From the NCBI GenBank assembly GCA_009392515.1, contig VFGE01000020.1, forward strand, positions 67,239-105,657: a DNA stretch of 38,419 nt. The letters are read 5' to 3'. Positions within the stretch are counted from its first letter, which is position 1. Each line of letters opens with the position of its first letter. Below the pieces are notes generated by a model. That model worked only from the letters and a program-made list of their open reading frames with translations, searched no databases and had not been told where the DNA came from. The DNA is from SAR202 cluster bacterium. Lineage in GTDB: Bacteria; Chloroflexota; Dehalococcoidia; Lucifugimonadales; UBA6952. Of the stretch, positions 1 to 7,585 are shown piece after piece. The position numbers and the translations under genes were made by a program.

Positions 1-11
1 ATATTTTAAAT

Positions 12-257
12 CTATTTTTTTAGTCTATTTAGAATAAACTCTAGATGTAGTTGTAAATATTTAACCTGAGGTTCAAGTTGCATATCTTGCAATTGTTGAT
101 TAGGGATTTTCGAATGATTTGTTTGTTCACACCTAAGCATAAATTCTCTAATTTCACCACTTAGTTTTACTGCTGTATCATGTGCATTGTTTAAAACTTC
201 CAAAATACTATTATATTCTTCAAGTGAGTGCTTTTCATCATTTATTTCATTGTTCAT
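12..257 (-). CDS. Hypothetical protein, 81 aa
   Basis: I do not recognise this family. The reading frame encodes a hydrophilic, mostly helical protein, rich in Glu, Asn, Gln and Leu, with no signal peptide or membrane segment and a single Cys. It begins at an ATG with only a weak purine stretch upstream. It lies 71 bp downstream of the Fur-family gene on the same strand and could be cotranscribed with it, which would make it a minor partner of metal regulation, but nothing in the sequence itself shows that. No recognisable metal-binding cluster is present. It could also be a chance frame, though the composition matches neighbouring real genes. Confidence 0.5.
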   Translation of the reverse strand: MNNEINDEKHSLEEYNSILEVLNNAHDTAVKLSGEIREFMLRCEQTNHSKIPNQQLQDMQLEPQVKYLQLHLEFILNRLKK

Positions 258-328
258 ATATAACTCTATTATTTGTACATATTGTTTAAATCAGTAGATT
301 CTTGGGCTATAACTTAATAATTACTGAG

Positions 329-784
329 CTAAATTTTAGATTGACAAGGGTTACAAATACTTAAAAGTTCCAACGAGTGTGACAGAACTGAAATGTTATT
401 TAAAGATTCAATTTTTTGTATTTCTTTCTGTAAACTTGTTTCTATTACTTCATTTAATTCAAAATCCTCAACTGACCCACACGTCTGACAAAAAACATGG
501 TGATGATGGTTATCCTTCAAATTTGATAATTCTATAACTTTAGTATTATCCGGTGTTTGGAATTCACTAATTAAATTAGTACTTTTTAAAAAATTTATAA
601 TTCTATATAAAGATGACAAGGCAAGTTTCCCTTCGGACATCTTAATTACATCTTCGATTCTTAAAGGCCCTTTATGCTGTAACAAAATTTCTAATAAAAG
701 GATTCTAGGGCGTGTTATAGGTATGTCATTATCTATCAATAACTGTCTACATTGTTGAGTTAAATCTGTTTGGTCATTAGTCAT
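329..784 (-). CDS. Fur-family metal-dependent repressor, probably Zur
   Basis: DNA-binding metalloregulator of the Fur superfamily. The N-terminal half is a winged helix (helices around TRPRILLLEILL and LALSSLYRIINFL). The C-terminal half carries the metal sites: an HHHH run followed by V-F-C-x-x-C-G, and a final C-x-x-C four residues from the end, the usual structural zinc site. It is divergent from znuA and a zinc ABC transporter, so Zur is the likely specificity; Fur or Mur cannot be excluded. The open frame extends to a TTG at 820 and an ATG at 814, but I place the start at the ATG at 784. That gives the usual family N-terminus of about 151 aa and sits seven bases after a TATAAT box, implying a leaderless message. 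Confidence 0.88.
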   Translation of the reverse strand: MTNDQTDLTQQCRQLLIDNDIPITRPRILLLEILLQHKGPLRIEDVIKMSEGKLALSSLYRIINFLKSTNLISEFQTPDNTKVIELSNLKDNHHHHVFCQTCGSVEDFELNEVIETSLQKEIQKIESLNNISVLSHSLELLSICNPCQSKI

Positions 785-820
785 GATGCCATTATAACTA
801 GGTAATTTCACCATATGCAA
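785..820 (-). promoter_or_regulatory. Promoter of the Fur-family gene (leaderless)
   Basis: On the minus strand a TTGCAT -35 box (820-815), an 18-base spacer and a perfect TATAAT -10 box (796-791) are seen. The expected start of transcription falls on the A of the ATG at 784, so the mRNA would have no 5' leader. The boxes lie inside the longer open frame, which argues that the upstream TTG and ATG codons are not used. Confidence 0.6.
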
Positions 821-824
821 TAGG

Positions 825-878
825 TTGACATATTAAATTTACGATGTATTATTGAGAATAAGAATCATTCTCAATAAT
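825..878 (+). promoter_or_regulatory. znuA promoter with overlapping Fur/Zur-type operator
   Basis: A consensus TTGACA -35 box (825-830) and a TATTAT -10 box (847-852) are separated by 16 bases. A perfect 12-bp inverted repeat, ATTATTGAGAAT (848-859) and ATTCTCAATAAT (867-878), with a 7-base spacer, covers the -10 box and the expected transcription start. The TGAGAAT...ATTCTCA core resembles Fur-superfamily boxes. Position and symmetry indicate that the metallated regulator blocks znuA transcription. That the divergent Fur-family protein is the binder is inference. A GGAGG ribosome site follows at 880-884, before the GTG at 892. Confidence 0.78.
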
Positions 879-891
879 TGGAGGTAGTATT

Positions 892-2031
892 GTGCGTTTA
901 TTAAATTTACTTAAAAAATTCTCATTAATTTCTATTGCTATATTTATGATAGCTTGTGGAAATGACGATGAAAGCTCAGAAATACAGATTGAAGAAAGCC
1001 CAGAAAAGCAGATTAATGTATTAGCTACAACACCTATGCTTGGTGAATATGTTAAGCAGGTTGCTGGGGATAATATTAATGTTGATATTTTGATGCCATA
1101 TTCGGCAGACCCTCATCATTTTGAACCATCACCACAGGATGTCACAAAAATCGAATCAGCTGACTTGGTATTCTATGTAGGTTTGAAATACGAAACAGCC
1201 CCGCTATTAAAACTACTTGAAAACTCATCTAATTCAAAACAGGCTTTAATTGAAATCGGTGAAAAAATTAATCCTATAGAATTTGAAGAAGATGGTCATG
1301 ACGAACACGAAGGCCATGGTCATGATGAAGATAAAGATGAACATGATAAAGATGAACATGGTAAAGACGAACACGAAGGCCATGGTCATGATGAAGATAA
1401 AGATGAACATGATAAAGATGAACATGGTAAAGACGAACACGAAGGCCATGGTCATGATGAAGATAAAGATGACCATGAAGGCCATGGACATGAAGGCCAC
1501 GATCATGGAGTATATGACCCTCATTTCTGGTTTGACCCTACAAGAGTCGCATTAGCAGTTGATGCCATTAAAGTAGAATTAATAAATATTGACCCAGAAA
1601 ATAAAGATTCATACGAAACATCAGCTAATAATTATAAAGAGAAACTGACTGATTTAGATGTGGAAACTAAAAATTTAATAGCTACAATCCCATCAGATCA
1701 AAGAATATTTATCACTACTCATGAAGCATTGGGTTATTTAGAAGCTAGATATGATTTAGAAGTTAAAGCTACAATAATTCCAAGTATTACAACAGAGGAT
1801 ACAGCAACACCAAAACAACTTGTAGAAGTGATTGAAGAAATCAAAGAACATGAAATTAAAGTTTTATTCATGGAATCAGAAAGCCCAACCAAAGCTGCTG
1901 AAGTTATTGCACAAGAAACTGGAATTACTTTGGTTTCAGGATTATGGGTTGAGACGTTACAAGAAGGTCAATCTTATGTCGATTTTATGAAAAGTAATGT
2001 CAATATAATTGTGGAAAACTTAAAAGTTTAA
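892..2031 (+). CDS. znuA: Zinc ABC transporter substrate-binding lipoprotein
   Basis: Cluster A-I solute-binding protein that captures Zn2+ outside the membrane and delivers it to the ABC permease. Starts at GTG with GGAGG seven bases upstream. The N-terminus is a lipoprotein signal with a lipobox ending at Cys22 (F-M-I-A-C), so the mature protein is membrane-anchored. Family metal ligands are visible at His75/His76 (in the D-P-H-H-F-E-P motif), His211 (P-H-F-W-F-D-P) and His277 (T-T-H-E-A-L-G-Y), with an acidic stretch near Glu328 as the likely fourth ligand. Between residues about 130 and 208 lies a very long loop of His, Asp, Glu and Gly, a hallmark of zinc rather than manganese binders. 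Part of the loop is an exact 66-bp tandem repeat. The gene is divergent from the regulator and controlled by the operator in front. Confidence 0.93.
   Translation: MRLLNLLKKFSLISIAIFMIACGNDDESSEIQIEESPEKQINVLATTPMLGEYVKQVAGDNINVDILMPYSADPHHFEPSPQDVTKIESADLVFYVGLKYETAPLLKLLENSSNSKQALIEIGEKINPIEFEEDGHDEHEGHGHDEDKDEHDKDEHGKDEHEGHGHDEDKDEHDKDEHGKDEHEGHGHDEDKDDHEGHGHEGHDHGVYDPHFWFDPTRVALAVDAIKVELINIDPENKDSYETSANNYKEKLTDLDVETKNLIATIPSDQRIFITTHEALGYLEARYDLEVKATIIPSITTEDTATPKQLVEVIEEIKEHEIKVLFMESESPTKAAEVIAQETGITLVSGLWVETLQEGQSYVDFMKSNVNIIVENLKV
1300..1472 (+). repeat. 66-bp tandem repeat encoding the His/Asp/Glu-rich loop
   Basis: Two full units (1300-1365 and 1366-1431) and 41 bases of a third (1432-1472) are identical at the nucleotide level. 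Each unit encodes 22 residues of alternating His, Asp, Glu, Lys and Gly. Because 66 is a multiple of three, copy gain or loss keeps the znuA frame. Perfect identity, including at third codon positions, indicates a recent expansion by slippage or unequal recombination. Confidence 0.95.
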
Positions 2032-2042
2032 CCTAGGTAAAA

Positions 2043-2083
2043 AGAGGAGTCCTTCTCCTCCACTTCCCTTGAAGGACTCCTCT
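2043..2083. terminator. Strong hairpin downstream of znuA
   Basis: A perfect 13-bp stem, AGAGGAGTCCTTC (2043-2055) with GAAGGACTCCTCT (2071-2083), encloses a 15-base pyrimidine-rich loop. It begins 11 bases after the znuA stop, so it probably ends or protects the znuA message. There is no T run after the stem on the plus strand. On the minus strand the stem is followed by five T's, which is the classic polarity for a minus-strand terminator, yet no minus-strand gene is seen upstream of it. Confidence 0.7.
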
Positions 2084-2295
2084 CTTATACATCAATATAC
2101 AACAAATTACTGGTAGAATTGAATGTATACAAGATATAAATTATACTTCCAATCTATCTAATCATTCTTGTTCATTGTTGTTTTATCCAAATTTGAGTTA
2201 GACTCTGAGTAGTAGAGTCATTTCATTATAAATGTATAAGAAAAATTCAGGGAATCCATATCCCTACATAATTGATATTATAAAAAATTACGAAT
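2084..2295. other. Non-coding spacer before the ABC ATPase gene
   Basis: No open frame of substance is seen on either strand. Two small hairpins are present: GACTCT (2201-2206) with AGAGTC (2214-2219), and AGGGA (2249-2253) with TCCCT (2261-2265). A TATTAT box at 2276-2281 lies 14 bases before the ATG at 2296, without a good -35 hexamer. I see no second copy of the znuA operator. The spacer may carry a separate promoter or leader for the two transporter genes; I could not match it to a known riboswitch. Confidence 0.4.
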
Positions 2296-3072
2296 ATGTT
2301 AAAAGAAGCTTGTGATCAAATAATTTCAAATGGATGTTGTGTTACCGTGGGTAATGCAATGATTTTAGACGATGTATCTTTCACGATTAAAGAAGGTAGT
2401 TTAGTCGGTGTAGTTGGTCCAAATGGTGGTGGAAAAACAACTTTATTTAACGCTATATTAGGACTCACTCCAATTACTCAAGGTTCCCTGACCATAAATG
2501 GTATGAATCCAAATAATGTCAAAGGAATCATAGGATATGTCCCACAGAAAGATCAGTTGAATTGGAATTTCCCAATGACAGCTAGACAAGTTGTACAAAT
2601 GGGAATTACAAAAAATTCATCCTTCAATCCATTCTCAACAAAAAAAAATCGAGATTTAATAGAAGAATGTTTAGAGAAAGTATCATTACTCTCTATGATT
2701 AATAATCAGGTTGAGGATATGTCTGGTGGAGAAAGGCAAAGAGTTTTTTTAGCAAGAACTTTAGCTCAAGGTGCAGAAATATTACTCCTAGATGAGGTCT
2801 TTAGCGGAGTAGATGTTGGATCACAAGAACAATTAATTGATGTCTTAAGAGATCTAGCAAATCAAGGAAAGACAATTTTAATGTCTACTCACGATTTGAA
2901 TACAATTAATGAAAGATTTGATGAAGTATTGTGTCTTAATAGGCATTGCTGTGCTTACGGGGATCCAGTCAAGGTTTTAACCCAAGAGGTATTAGCAGAA
3001 CTCTATGGATCCCATACTTCTATGTTTAGAAACCATACTTTGAGTAATCATGGGCAGAATTATGGGGATTGA
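2296..3072 (+). CDS. znuC: Zinc/manganese ABC transporter ATP-binding protein
   Basis: Cytoplasmic ATPase that powers metal import. Canonical ABC motifs appear in order: Walker A (G-P-N-G-G-G-K-T-T), Q-loop (Y-V-P-Q-K), signature (M-S-G-G-E-R-Q-R), Walker B ending I-L-L-L-D-E, D-loop and switch His (S-T-H-D). At 258 aa it is the usual length for the family. The Walker B is followed by V-F-S-G-V-D in place of the common P-x-x-G-L-D. There is no clear ribosome site before the ATG. The 3' end overlaps the permease gene by 23 bp, so the two are translated together. Zn rather than Mn specificity is inferred from the neighbouring His-rich binding protein. Confidence 0.9.
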   Translation: MLKEACDQIISNGCCVTVGNAMILDDVSFTIKEGSLVGVVGPNGGGKTTLFNAILGLTPITQGSLTINGMNPNNVKGIIGYVPQKDQLNWNFPMTARQVVQMGITKNSSFNPFSTKKNRDLIEECLEKVSLLSMINNQVEDMSGGERQRVFLARTLAQGAEILLLDEVFSGVDVGSQEQLIDVLRDLANQGKTILMSTHDLNTINERFDEVLCLNRHCCAYGDPVKVLTQEVLAELYGSHTSMFRNHTLSNHGQNYGD

Positions 3073-3910
3073 ATTTCTATATGAACCATTTACATATGAT
3101 TTTATGTTGCGATCTTTAATAGTTGCCATAGCCGTTGGATTCATGCTACCGCTTTTAGGTGCATATGTAATAAATAGAAATTTGGGATTTATGGGGGACG
3201 CCCTAGCCCATTCAGCTTTTCCAGCTATGATTTTGGGGATATTACTAGGCGTAAATATTTTCGTGGCTGCCATTCCAGGAGTTGTAATTATGGCTCTGTT
3301 ACTTGGATATATTGTAAATAGATCCAAAATTGGTGAAGACACAGCAATCGGAATACTATTCTCAAGTTTATTTGCTTTAGGTTTTATTTTATTATCAATA
3401 TACGATACTATTCCTTTAAATATTGAAGATGTCTTATTTGGTCAAATTTTGGGTGTATCTAATAATGATGTTTTAATAACTTTCGTTTTGTTATTAATTG
3501 TTGTAATTACATCATTAATATTTTATAAACAATTCTTATTTATATCTTTTGACCCAATTGGAGCAAAAGTATCAGGATTAAGAGTCAATTTGCTGGATAA
3601 TATCTTTTTGATAGTTTTATCTTTGGCTATAATTGGCGCCTTGCAATCTGTAGGCATCATCTTGGTATTAAGTATGCTCATTACACCTGCTGCAGCTGCA
3701 AAATTAATTATGAAAACTTTTGTTGGTTCTATAGTAGCTGGAAGTATTTTCGGCATAACGGCATCAGTAATTGGATTGTATTTATCTTACTATTTGGATT
3801 TTCCCTCAGGTCCATCTATGGCCTTAACCGCAGCATCAATATTTGTAATTGTGTGGATTCTCAAACAATCATTTAACTATTCTTCTACTAATTATATTAA
3901 TCCAAAATAA
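3050..3910 (+). CDS. znuB: Zinc/manganese ABC transporter permease (ABC-3 family)
   Basis: Integral membrane permease that forms the metal channel, usually as a dimer. The 286-residue sequence shows about eight hydrophobic segments, beginning with the one around residues 20-40 (S-L-I-V-A-I-A-V-G-F-M-L-P-L-L-G). The family motifs G-D-A-L-A-H-S-A-F-P and S-M-L-I-T-P-A-A-A-A are present. The first ATG (3050) overlaps the ATPase gene; a second in-frame ATG at 3062 would shorten the protein by four residues and is equally plausible, as neither has a good ribosome site. It is the last gene of the transporter group; an AT-rich spacer without a clear terminator follows. Confidence 0.9.
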   Translation: MGRIMGIEFLYEPFTYDFMLRSLIVAIAVGFMLPLLGAYVINRNLGFMGDALAHSAFPAMILGILLGVNIFVAAIPGVVIMALLLGYIVNRSKIGEDTAIGILFSSLFALGFILLSIYDTIPLNIEDVLFGQILGVSNNDVLITFVLLLIVVITSLIFYKQFLFISFDPIGAKVSGLRVNLLDNIFLIVLSLAIIGALQSVGIILVLSMLITPAAAAKLIMKTFVGSIVAGSIFGITASVIGLYLSYYLDFPSGPSMALTAASIFVIVWILKQSFNYSSTNYINPK

Positions 3911-4068
3911 ACCTATATTTTAAAAATATCTCGTTTTCGAATTATTAAGTGTATATATTTATTCCTTATTGGTTTGTCTTAGATTACTAGTCATATTGAT
4001 ATTTACTAACAATTCAGATTAGAATGCGATGCAATTGGAAATTAATTTTTTTATTATCTGGGGAATAC

Positions 4069-5403
4069 ATGCAAAAAAAAATAGATCATGAAATTACACA
4101 ATATTATTCCAGAACGATTAAATCAAAATCTTTACAAGATAGGGCATCAAATTACTTACCCGGTGGTAGTACAAGAGATGCTCAATACTTTGACCCATAC
4201 CCAATATTTGCTAACCATGGAGAGGGACATTATTTATTCGATGTAGACAATAATAAATATCTGGATTTTGTTATCAACGCCACCAGTTTAATTTTAGGTC
4301 ACTCGCATCCAGAAATAATTACTAGTCTTCAAAAACAAGTGGAACTAGGAACCGCATTTAGTGCTCCTATAGAAAAATTAATTGATTATTCTGAAATTTT
4401 ATGTAAAAGAATCCCTTCAGTAGATACTTTGCGATTTACTAATTCAGGCACTGAGGCAACACTTCTAGCTATACGAGCTGCTCGAGCTTATACAAAAAAA
4501 TCCAAGATTGCCAAATTTGAAGGCGGTTACCATGGAACTCATGAATCTGTTGTTATTAGTGTAAATCCCCAATTAGAGAATTTATCAGAAACGGAATATA
4601 ATCCTGTCCAAGGGTATGAAAGCCAACCTACTAATATATTAGAAGATGTTGTACTGTTACCCTACAACAATCTAGATGTATGTGAAACGATTTTGCGTTC
4701 ACATAAAGATAATCTATCTTGTGTAATAATAGAACCAATAGTATCTGCTTTTGGTTACACTCCTCTGAATTTAAATTTCCTAGAAGGAATTCGCCAAATA
4801 ACGAAAGACTTAGATATTTTGCTCATTTTTGATGAGGTACAAAGTTTAAGAATTTCATCAGGAGGAGCTCAAGAATATTTTGGAGTAATCCCAGATTTAA
4901 CAGCTATGGGGAAAATTATTGGTGGCGGTATGCCAGTAGGCGCTTTTGGTGGCCGTAAAGATATCATGTCTATATTTGATCAATCCGAAGGTAAGTCATA
5001 TATACCCCATTCAGGAACTTTTAATGGAAACCCAATGACATTAGCTGCTGGGCTTGTAACAATGAACCATTTAACCCCAGAAGTATATGATCGACTAAAC
5101 AACTTAGGAGAAATATTAAGACAAAAATTACGATCTGTGTTTGCTGAATTTGAAATACCAACAGTCATATCAGGTATTGGTTCGTTTTTTGGAATACATT
5201 TCCGAGATAATGAAATTACTGACTATCGTTCAACTTTTGATTCAAACAAATCAATGAGAAGATTACTCTTTTTAAGTCTGATAAATAGCGGAATATTATT
5301 ACAAAGCCAAGCAGCAGGATCTTTAAATATATTATCAACTGAATTAGAAATAGATACTTTAGTAAATACCACTAGAGATGTTTTAGAAAGAATTAAATAT
5401 TAG
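4069..5403 (+). CDS. Class III PLP-dependent aminotransferase
   Basis: Fold-type I pyridoxal-phosphate enzyme of the class III group, closest in pattern to the glutamate-1-semialdehyde aminomutase/omega-aminotransferase branch. Visible features are the phosphate-binding N-S-G-T-E-A (residues about 125-130), the PLP-ring Asp in D-E-V-Q (255-258) and the Schiff-base Lys282 in A-M-G-K-I-I-G-G-G. I start at the ATG at 4069, which has GGGGA just upstream; the open frame extends 15 codons further to 4024, but that stretch looks unrelated to the family. The enzyme is followed after 15 bp by an amidohydrolase, so a catabolic role on an amino compound is more likely than haem synthesis. The substrate cannot be read from the sequence. 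Confidence 0.85.
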   Translation: MQKKIDHEITQYYSRTIKSKSLQDRASNYLPGGSTRDAQYFDPYPIFANHGEGHYLFDVDNNKYLDFVINATSLILGHSHPEIITSLQKQVELGTAFSAPIEKLIDYSEILCKRIPSVDTLRFTNSGTEATLLAIRAARAYTKKSKIAKFEGGYHGTHESVVISVNPQLENLSETEYNPVQGYESQPTNILEDVVLLPYNNLDVCETILRSHKDNLSCVIIEPIVSAFGYTPLNLNFLEGIRQITKDLDILLIFDEVQSLRISSGGAQEYFGVIPDLTAMGKIIGGGMPVGAFGGRKDIMSIFDQSEGKSYIPHSGTFNGNPMTLAAGLVTMNHLTPEVYDRLNNLGEILRQKLRSVFAEFEIPTVISGIGSFFGIHFRDNEITDYRSTFDSNKSMRRLLFLSLINSGILLQSQAAGSLNILSTELEIDTLVNTTRDVLERIKY

Positions 5404-5418
5404 AAAAGTGTGACACTA

Positions 5419-7014
5419 ATGACTGATTATATAGCTGATATAGTAATAACTAATGCTAATATCCATACCGTAAACAAGAAACAACCAAAAGCAGAAAGTT
5501 TTGCCGTCAAAAACGGGAGATTTGTTGTTGTTGGCAATAATTCAGATACAACAATGCTGATAGGTCAAAATACAAAAGTCTTTGATCTATCAGGAAATAC
5601 TATTGTTCCTGGTTTTATTGATGCACATATACATGTATTGAGTAGTGGTTCAAGGCATGTAATGGCTGCAGACTGTGATTTACGAAGCATTTCTGACGTA
5701 CAAGATGCTTTAAAAAGAAGAGCTGATAAAACTGAAAAAGGTAATTGGGTCCAAGGGTTTAAATATGACGATACTAAAACTGAAGATAACCGATTTTTAA
5801 CTTCAACGGACCTAGATAAAGTAAGTACCGAACTTCCAATTTATGTTGCTCACCGTGCAGGACATGTTTATTATGCAAATAGTAAAGCCCTAGCTCTTGC
5901 TGGCTATAACGATAATTCCCCTGATCCTCATGGAGGTAAATTAGGACGTGATCCAAATACAGGAAAGTTAAATGGCGTAATTTATGAAAGAGCAGCAGAA
6001 CCGATTAGAAATCTCCTTCCTCAAATAAGCTCTAACGATAGAAAAAAAGGATTAACATTAATTAATTCCATGCTTAGTGAAGTAGGTCTTACAAGTGTTC
6101 ATGACGCAATGGTTTCAAATGACGAATTTGTAACCTACCAGGAAGGTCTAAACAATGATGAATTAGGTTTACGAGTTTATATGTTAATGCATAGAGCTCA
6201 TTTTCCTGATTTAAAAGAAGCAGGTATAAGGACAGGATTTGGTAACAATCGCTTAAAAGTCGGAGGGATAAAAATGGTATCAGATGGTGCTATAGCAGCA
6301 AGAACTGCATACCTTTCTGAACCTTATATCGGGTCCGATCACGACGATTGTGGTATACAAGCTATGAGTGCTGAAGAAATTAATGAATCAGTAAGAGAAA
6401 TACATAATGCAGGTTTTCAAGTATGTATTCATGCAAATGGAGATCTCGCTATATCTATGGTTCTAGATGCATATGAATCTGCATTAAGTGAATTTCCAAG
6501 AAAAAACCCCAGACATCGAATCGAACATTGTACATTAGTAAACCCTGAAATCTTAAAACGAATGAAAAACACCGGTACTATAGCTACACCTTTTTGTACT
6601 TATGTCTATTACCATGGTGAAAAAATGCAATATTATGGTGATCAAAGATTAGAATGGATGTTTGCTCAAAAATCTTTTATGGATTACGGAGTGGTATCTA
6701 CAGGAGCTACTGACTACCCTCCAGGTCCATACGAACCATTACTAGGAATACAAAGTTGTGTTACTCGAACAGATATAAACGGAACTCTTTGGGGTGCAAG
6801 CCAAAAAATACCTGTTGAAGATGCATTAAGAATATATACTCTAAATGGCGCTTATGCTTCTTTTGAAGAAAATATTAAAGGATCAATAGAAGTAGGTAAA
6901 TTAGCAGATTACGTAGTACTAGAAGAAGATTTATTAAAAGTTGATCCGTTTGCTATCAAAGATATAAAAGTTTTACAAACAGTTGTTGGCGGGAAAACAA
7001 CTTATGAAATATAA
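5419..7014 (+). CDS. Amidohydrolase family protein (YtcJ/NfdA-like)
   Basis: Metal-dependent hydrolase of the amidohydrolase-3 type, predicted to be cytoplasmic. A short beta-sandwich N-terminus leads into the barrel with the metal motif D-A-H-I-H (His70 and His72). Later barrel motifs include C-I-H-A-N-G-D, R-I-E-H-C and G-A-T-D-Y-P-P-G, and a C-terminal G-x-I-E-V-G-K-L-A-D-Y-V-V-L typical of the superfamily. Length (about 531 aa) is normal. I prefer the ATG at 5419; a GTG at 5410 would add three residues. It lies directly after the class III aminotransferase and before a small membrane peptide, as in a catabolic operon. The natural substrate, probably an amide or cyclic C-N compound, is unknown. 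Confidence 0.85.
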   Translation: MTDYIADIVITNANIHTVNKKQPKAESFAVKNGRFVVVGNNSDTTMLIGQNTKVFDLSGNTIVPGFIDAHIHVLSSGSRHVMAADCDLRSISDVQDALKRRADKTEKGNWVQGFKYDDTKTEDNRFLTSTDLDKVSTELPIYVAHRAGHVYYANSKALALAGYNDNSPDPHGGKLGRDPNTGKLNGVIYERAAEPIRNLLPQISSNDRKKGLTLINSMLSEVGLTSVHDAMVSNDEFVTYQEGLNNDELGLRVYMLMHRAHFPDLKEAGIRTGFGNNRLKVGGIKMVSDGAIAARTAYLSEPYIGSDHDDCGIQAMSAEEINESVREIHNAGFQVCIHANGDLAISMVLDAYESALSEFPRKNPRHRIEHCTLVNPEILKRMKNTGTIATPFCTYVYYHGEKMQYYGDQRLEWMFAQKSFMDYGVVSTGATDYPPGPYEPLLGIQSCVTRTDINGTLWGASQKIPVEDALRIYTLNGAYASFEENIKGSIEVGKLADYVVLEEDLLKVDPFAIKDIKVLQTVVGGKTTYEI

Positions 7015-7017
7015 TTA

Positions 7018-7131
7018 ATGAATATGAGAAACTTTGTAGAAAAATTTTATATTAAAGATATCTCGTCCTACATTACAGCTATGTTAGTAGGTGCTATGCT
7101 CGGCCTTGCTATTTGTAAGTTTATGGCATAG
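7018..7131 (+). CDS. Small single-pass membrane peptide, 37 aa
   Basis: An ATG three bases after the amidohydrolase stop opens a 37-codon frame ending in TAG. The product has a charged, aromatic N-terminal half with net basic character (M-N-M-R-N-F-V-E-K-F), then one hydrophobic segment (A-M-L-V-G-A-M-L-G-L-A-I, residues 21-32), and a short C-terminus with Cys and Lys. This charge pattern fits a membrane helix. Tight coupling to the upstream stop suggests translational coupling. I recognise no family; it might be a small accessory subunit or regulator, or a chance frame. It is too short for most gene finders. Confidence 0.5.
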   Translation: MNMRNFVEKFYIKDISSYITAMLVGAMLGLAICKFMA

Positions 7132-7178
7132 ATAAATTTACAGCGAATTTATTTATCAATATTTAGAAAGAGTATAAA

Positions 7179-7568
7179 TTGAATTTAGAGCTTAAAAATC
7201 CTGAAAATGCCCCACCACCAGCTGGAAGATATAGCAACCTCGCAGTAGTACCTGAAGGAAGCAAACTGCTTTTTATAGCTGGCCAAATTGGAAACTTAAA
7301 AAGTGGAGAGATTCTAAAAGGACTAGAAGCACAATATGATCAGGCACTTCGTAACATAAATTCTATTATAGAATCTGAAGGTGGTACTAAAGAAAATTTA
7401 GCTAAAATTACGGTCTTTCTTACTGACGAACCAACAGACTGGAATTCAATTGGAAAGGCTAATGAAGAACATTTGAATAAACCAAGACCTGCAATGAGCT
7501 GGATATATGTTTCTAAACTATTCAAACCTGAAGTAAAGGTAGAAATTGAAGCAACAGCAGCAGTTTAA
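7179..7568 (+). CDS. Rid-family (YjgF/YER057c/UK114) protein
   Basis: Small cytosolic trimer-forming protein of the Rid superfamily, 129 aa, starting at TTG. Family signatures include F-I-A-G-Q-I-G, Q-A-L-R-N-I-N-S-I-I and the C-terminal V-K-V-E-I-E-A-T-A. RidA itself hydrolyses reactive enamine/imine intermediates released by PLP enzymes and needs an Arg in its P-T-R-S motif. Here the aligned motif is P-A-M-S, with Met106 in place of that Arg. The protein is therefore probably a Rid subfamily lacking classical imine deaminase activity, with another ligand or substrate. Its position between two PLP aminotransferase genes and next to an amidohydrolase supports a role in the same pathway. Confidence 0.88.
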   Translation: MNLELKNPENAPPPAGRYSNLAVVPEGSKLLFIAGQIGNLKSGEILKGLEAQYDQALRNINSIIESEGGTKENLAKITVFLTDEPTDWNSIGKANEEHLNKPRPAMSWIYVSKLFKPEVKVEIEATAAV

Positions 7569-7585
7569 CATATCCTAAAGGATGG

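Noticed and set aside
1246-1555. Long alternative frames on both strands within the znuA repeat region (Met/Phe/Ile-rich and Met/Lys-rich)
   Set aside because: They are created by the tandem repeat read in other frames; composition is low-complexity and the znuA frame carries the family motifs.
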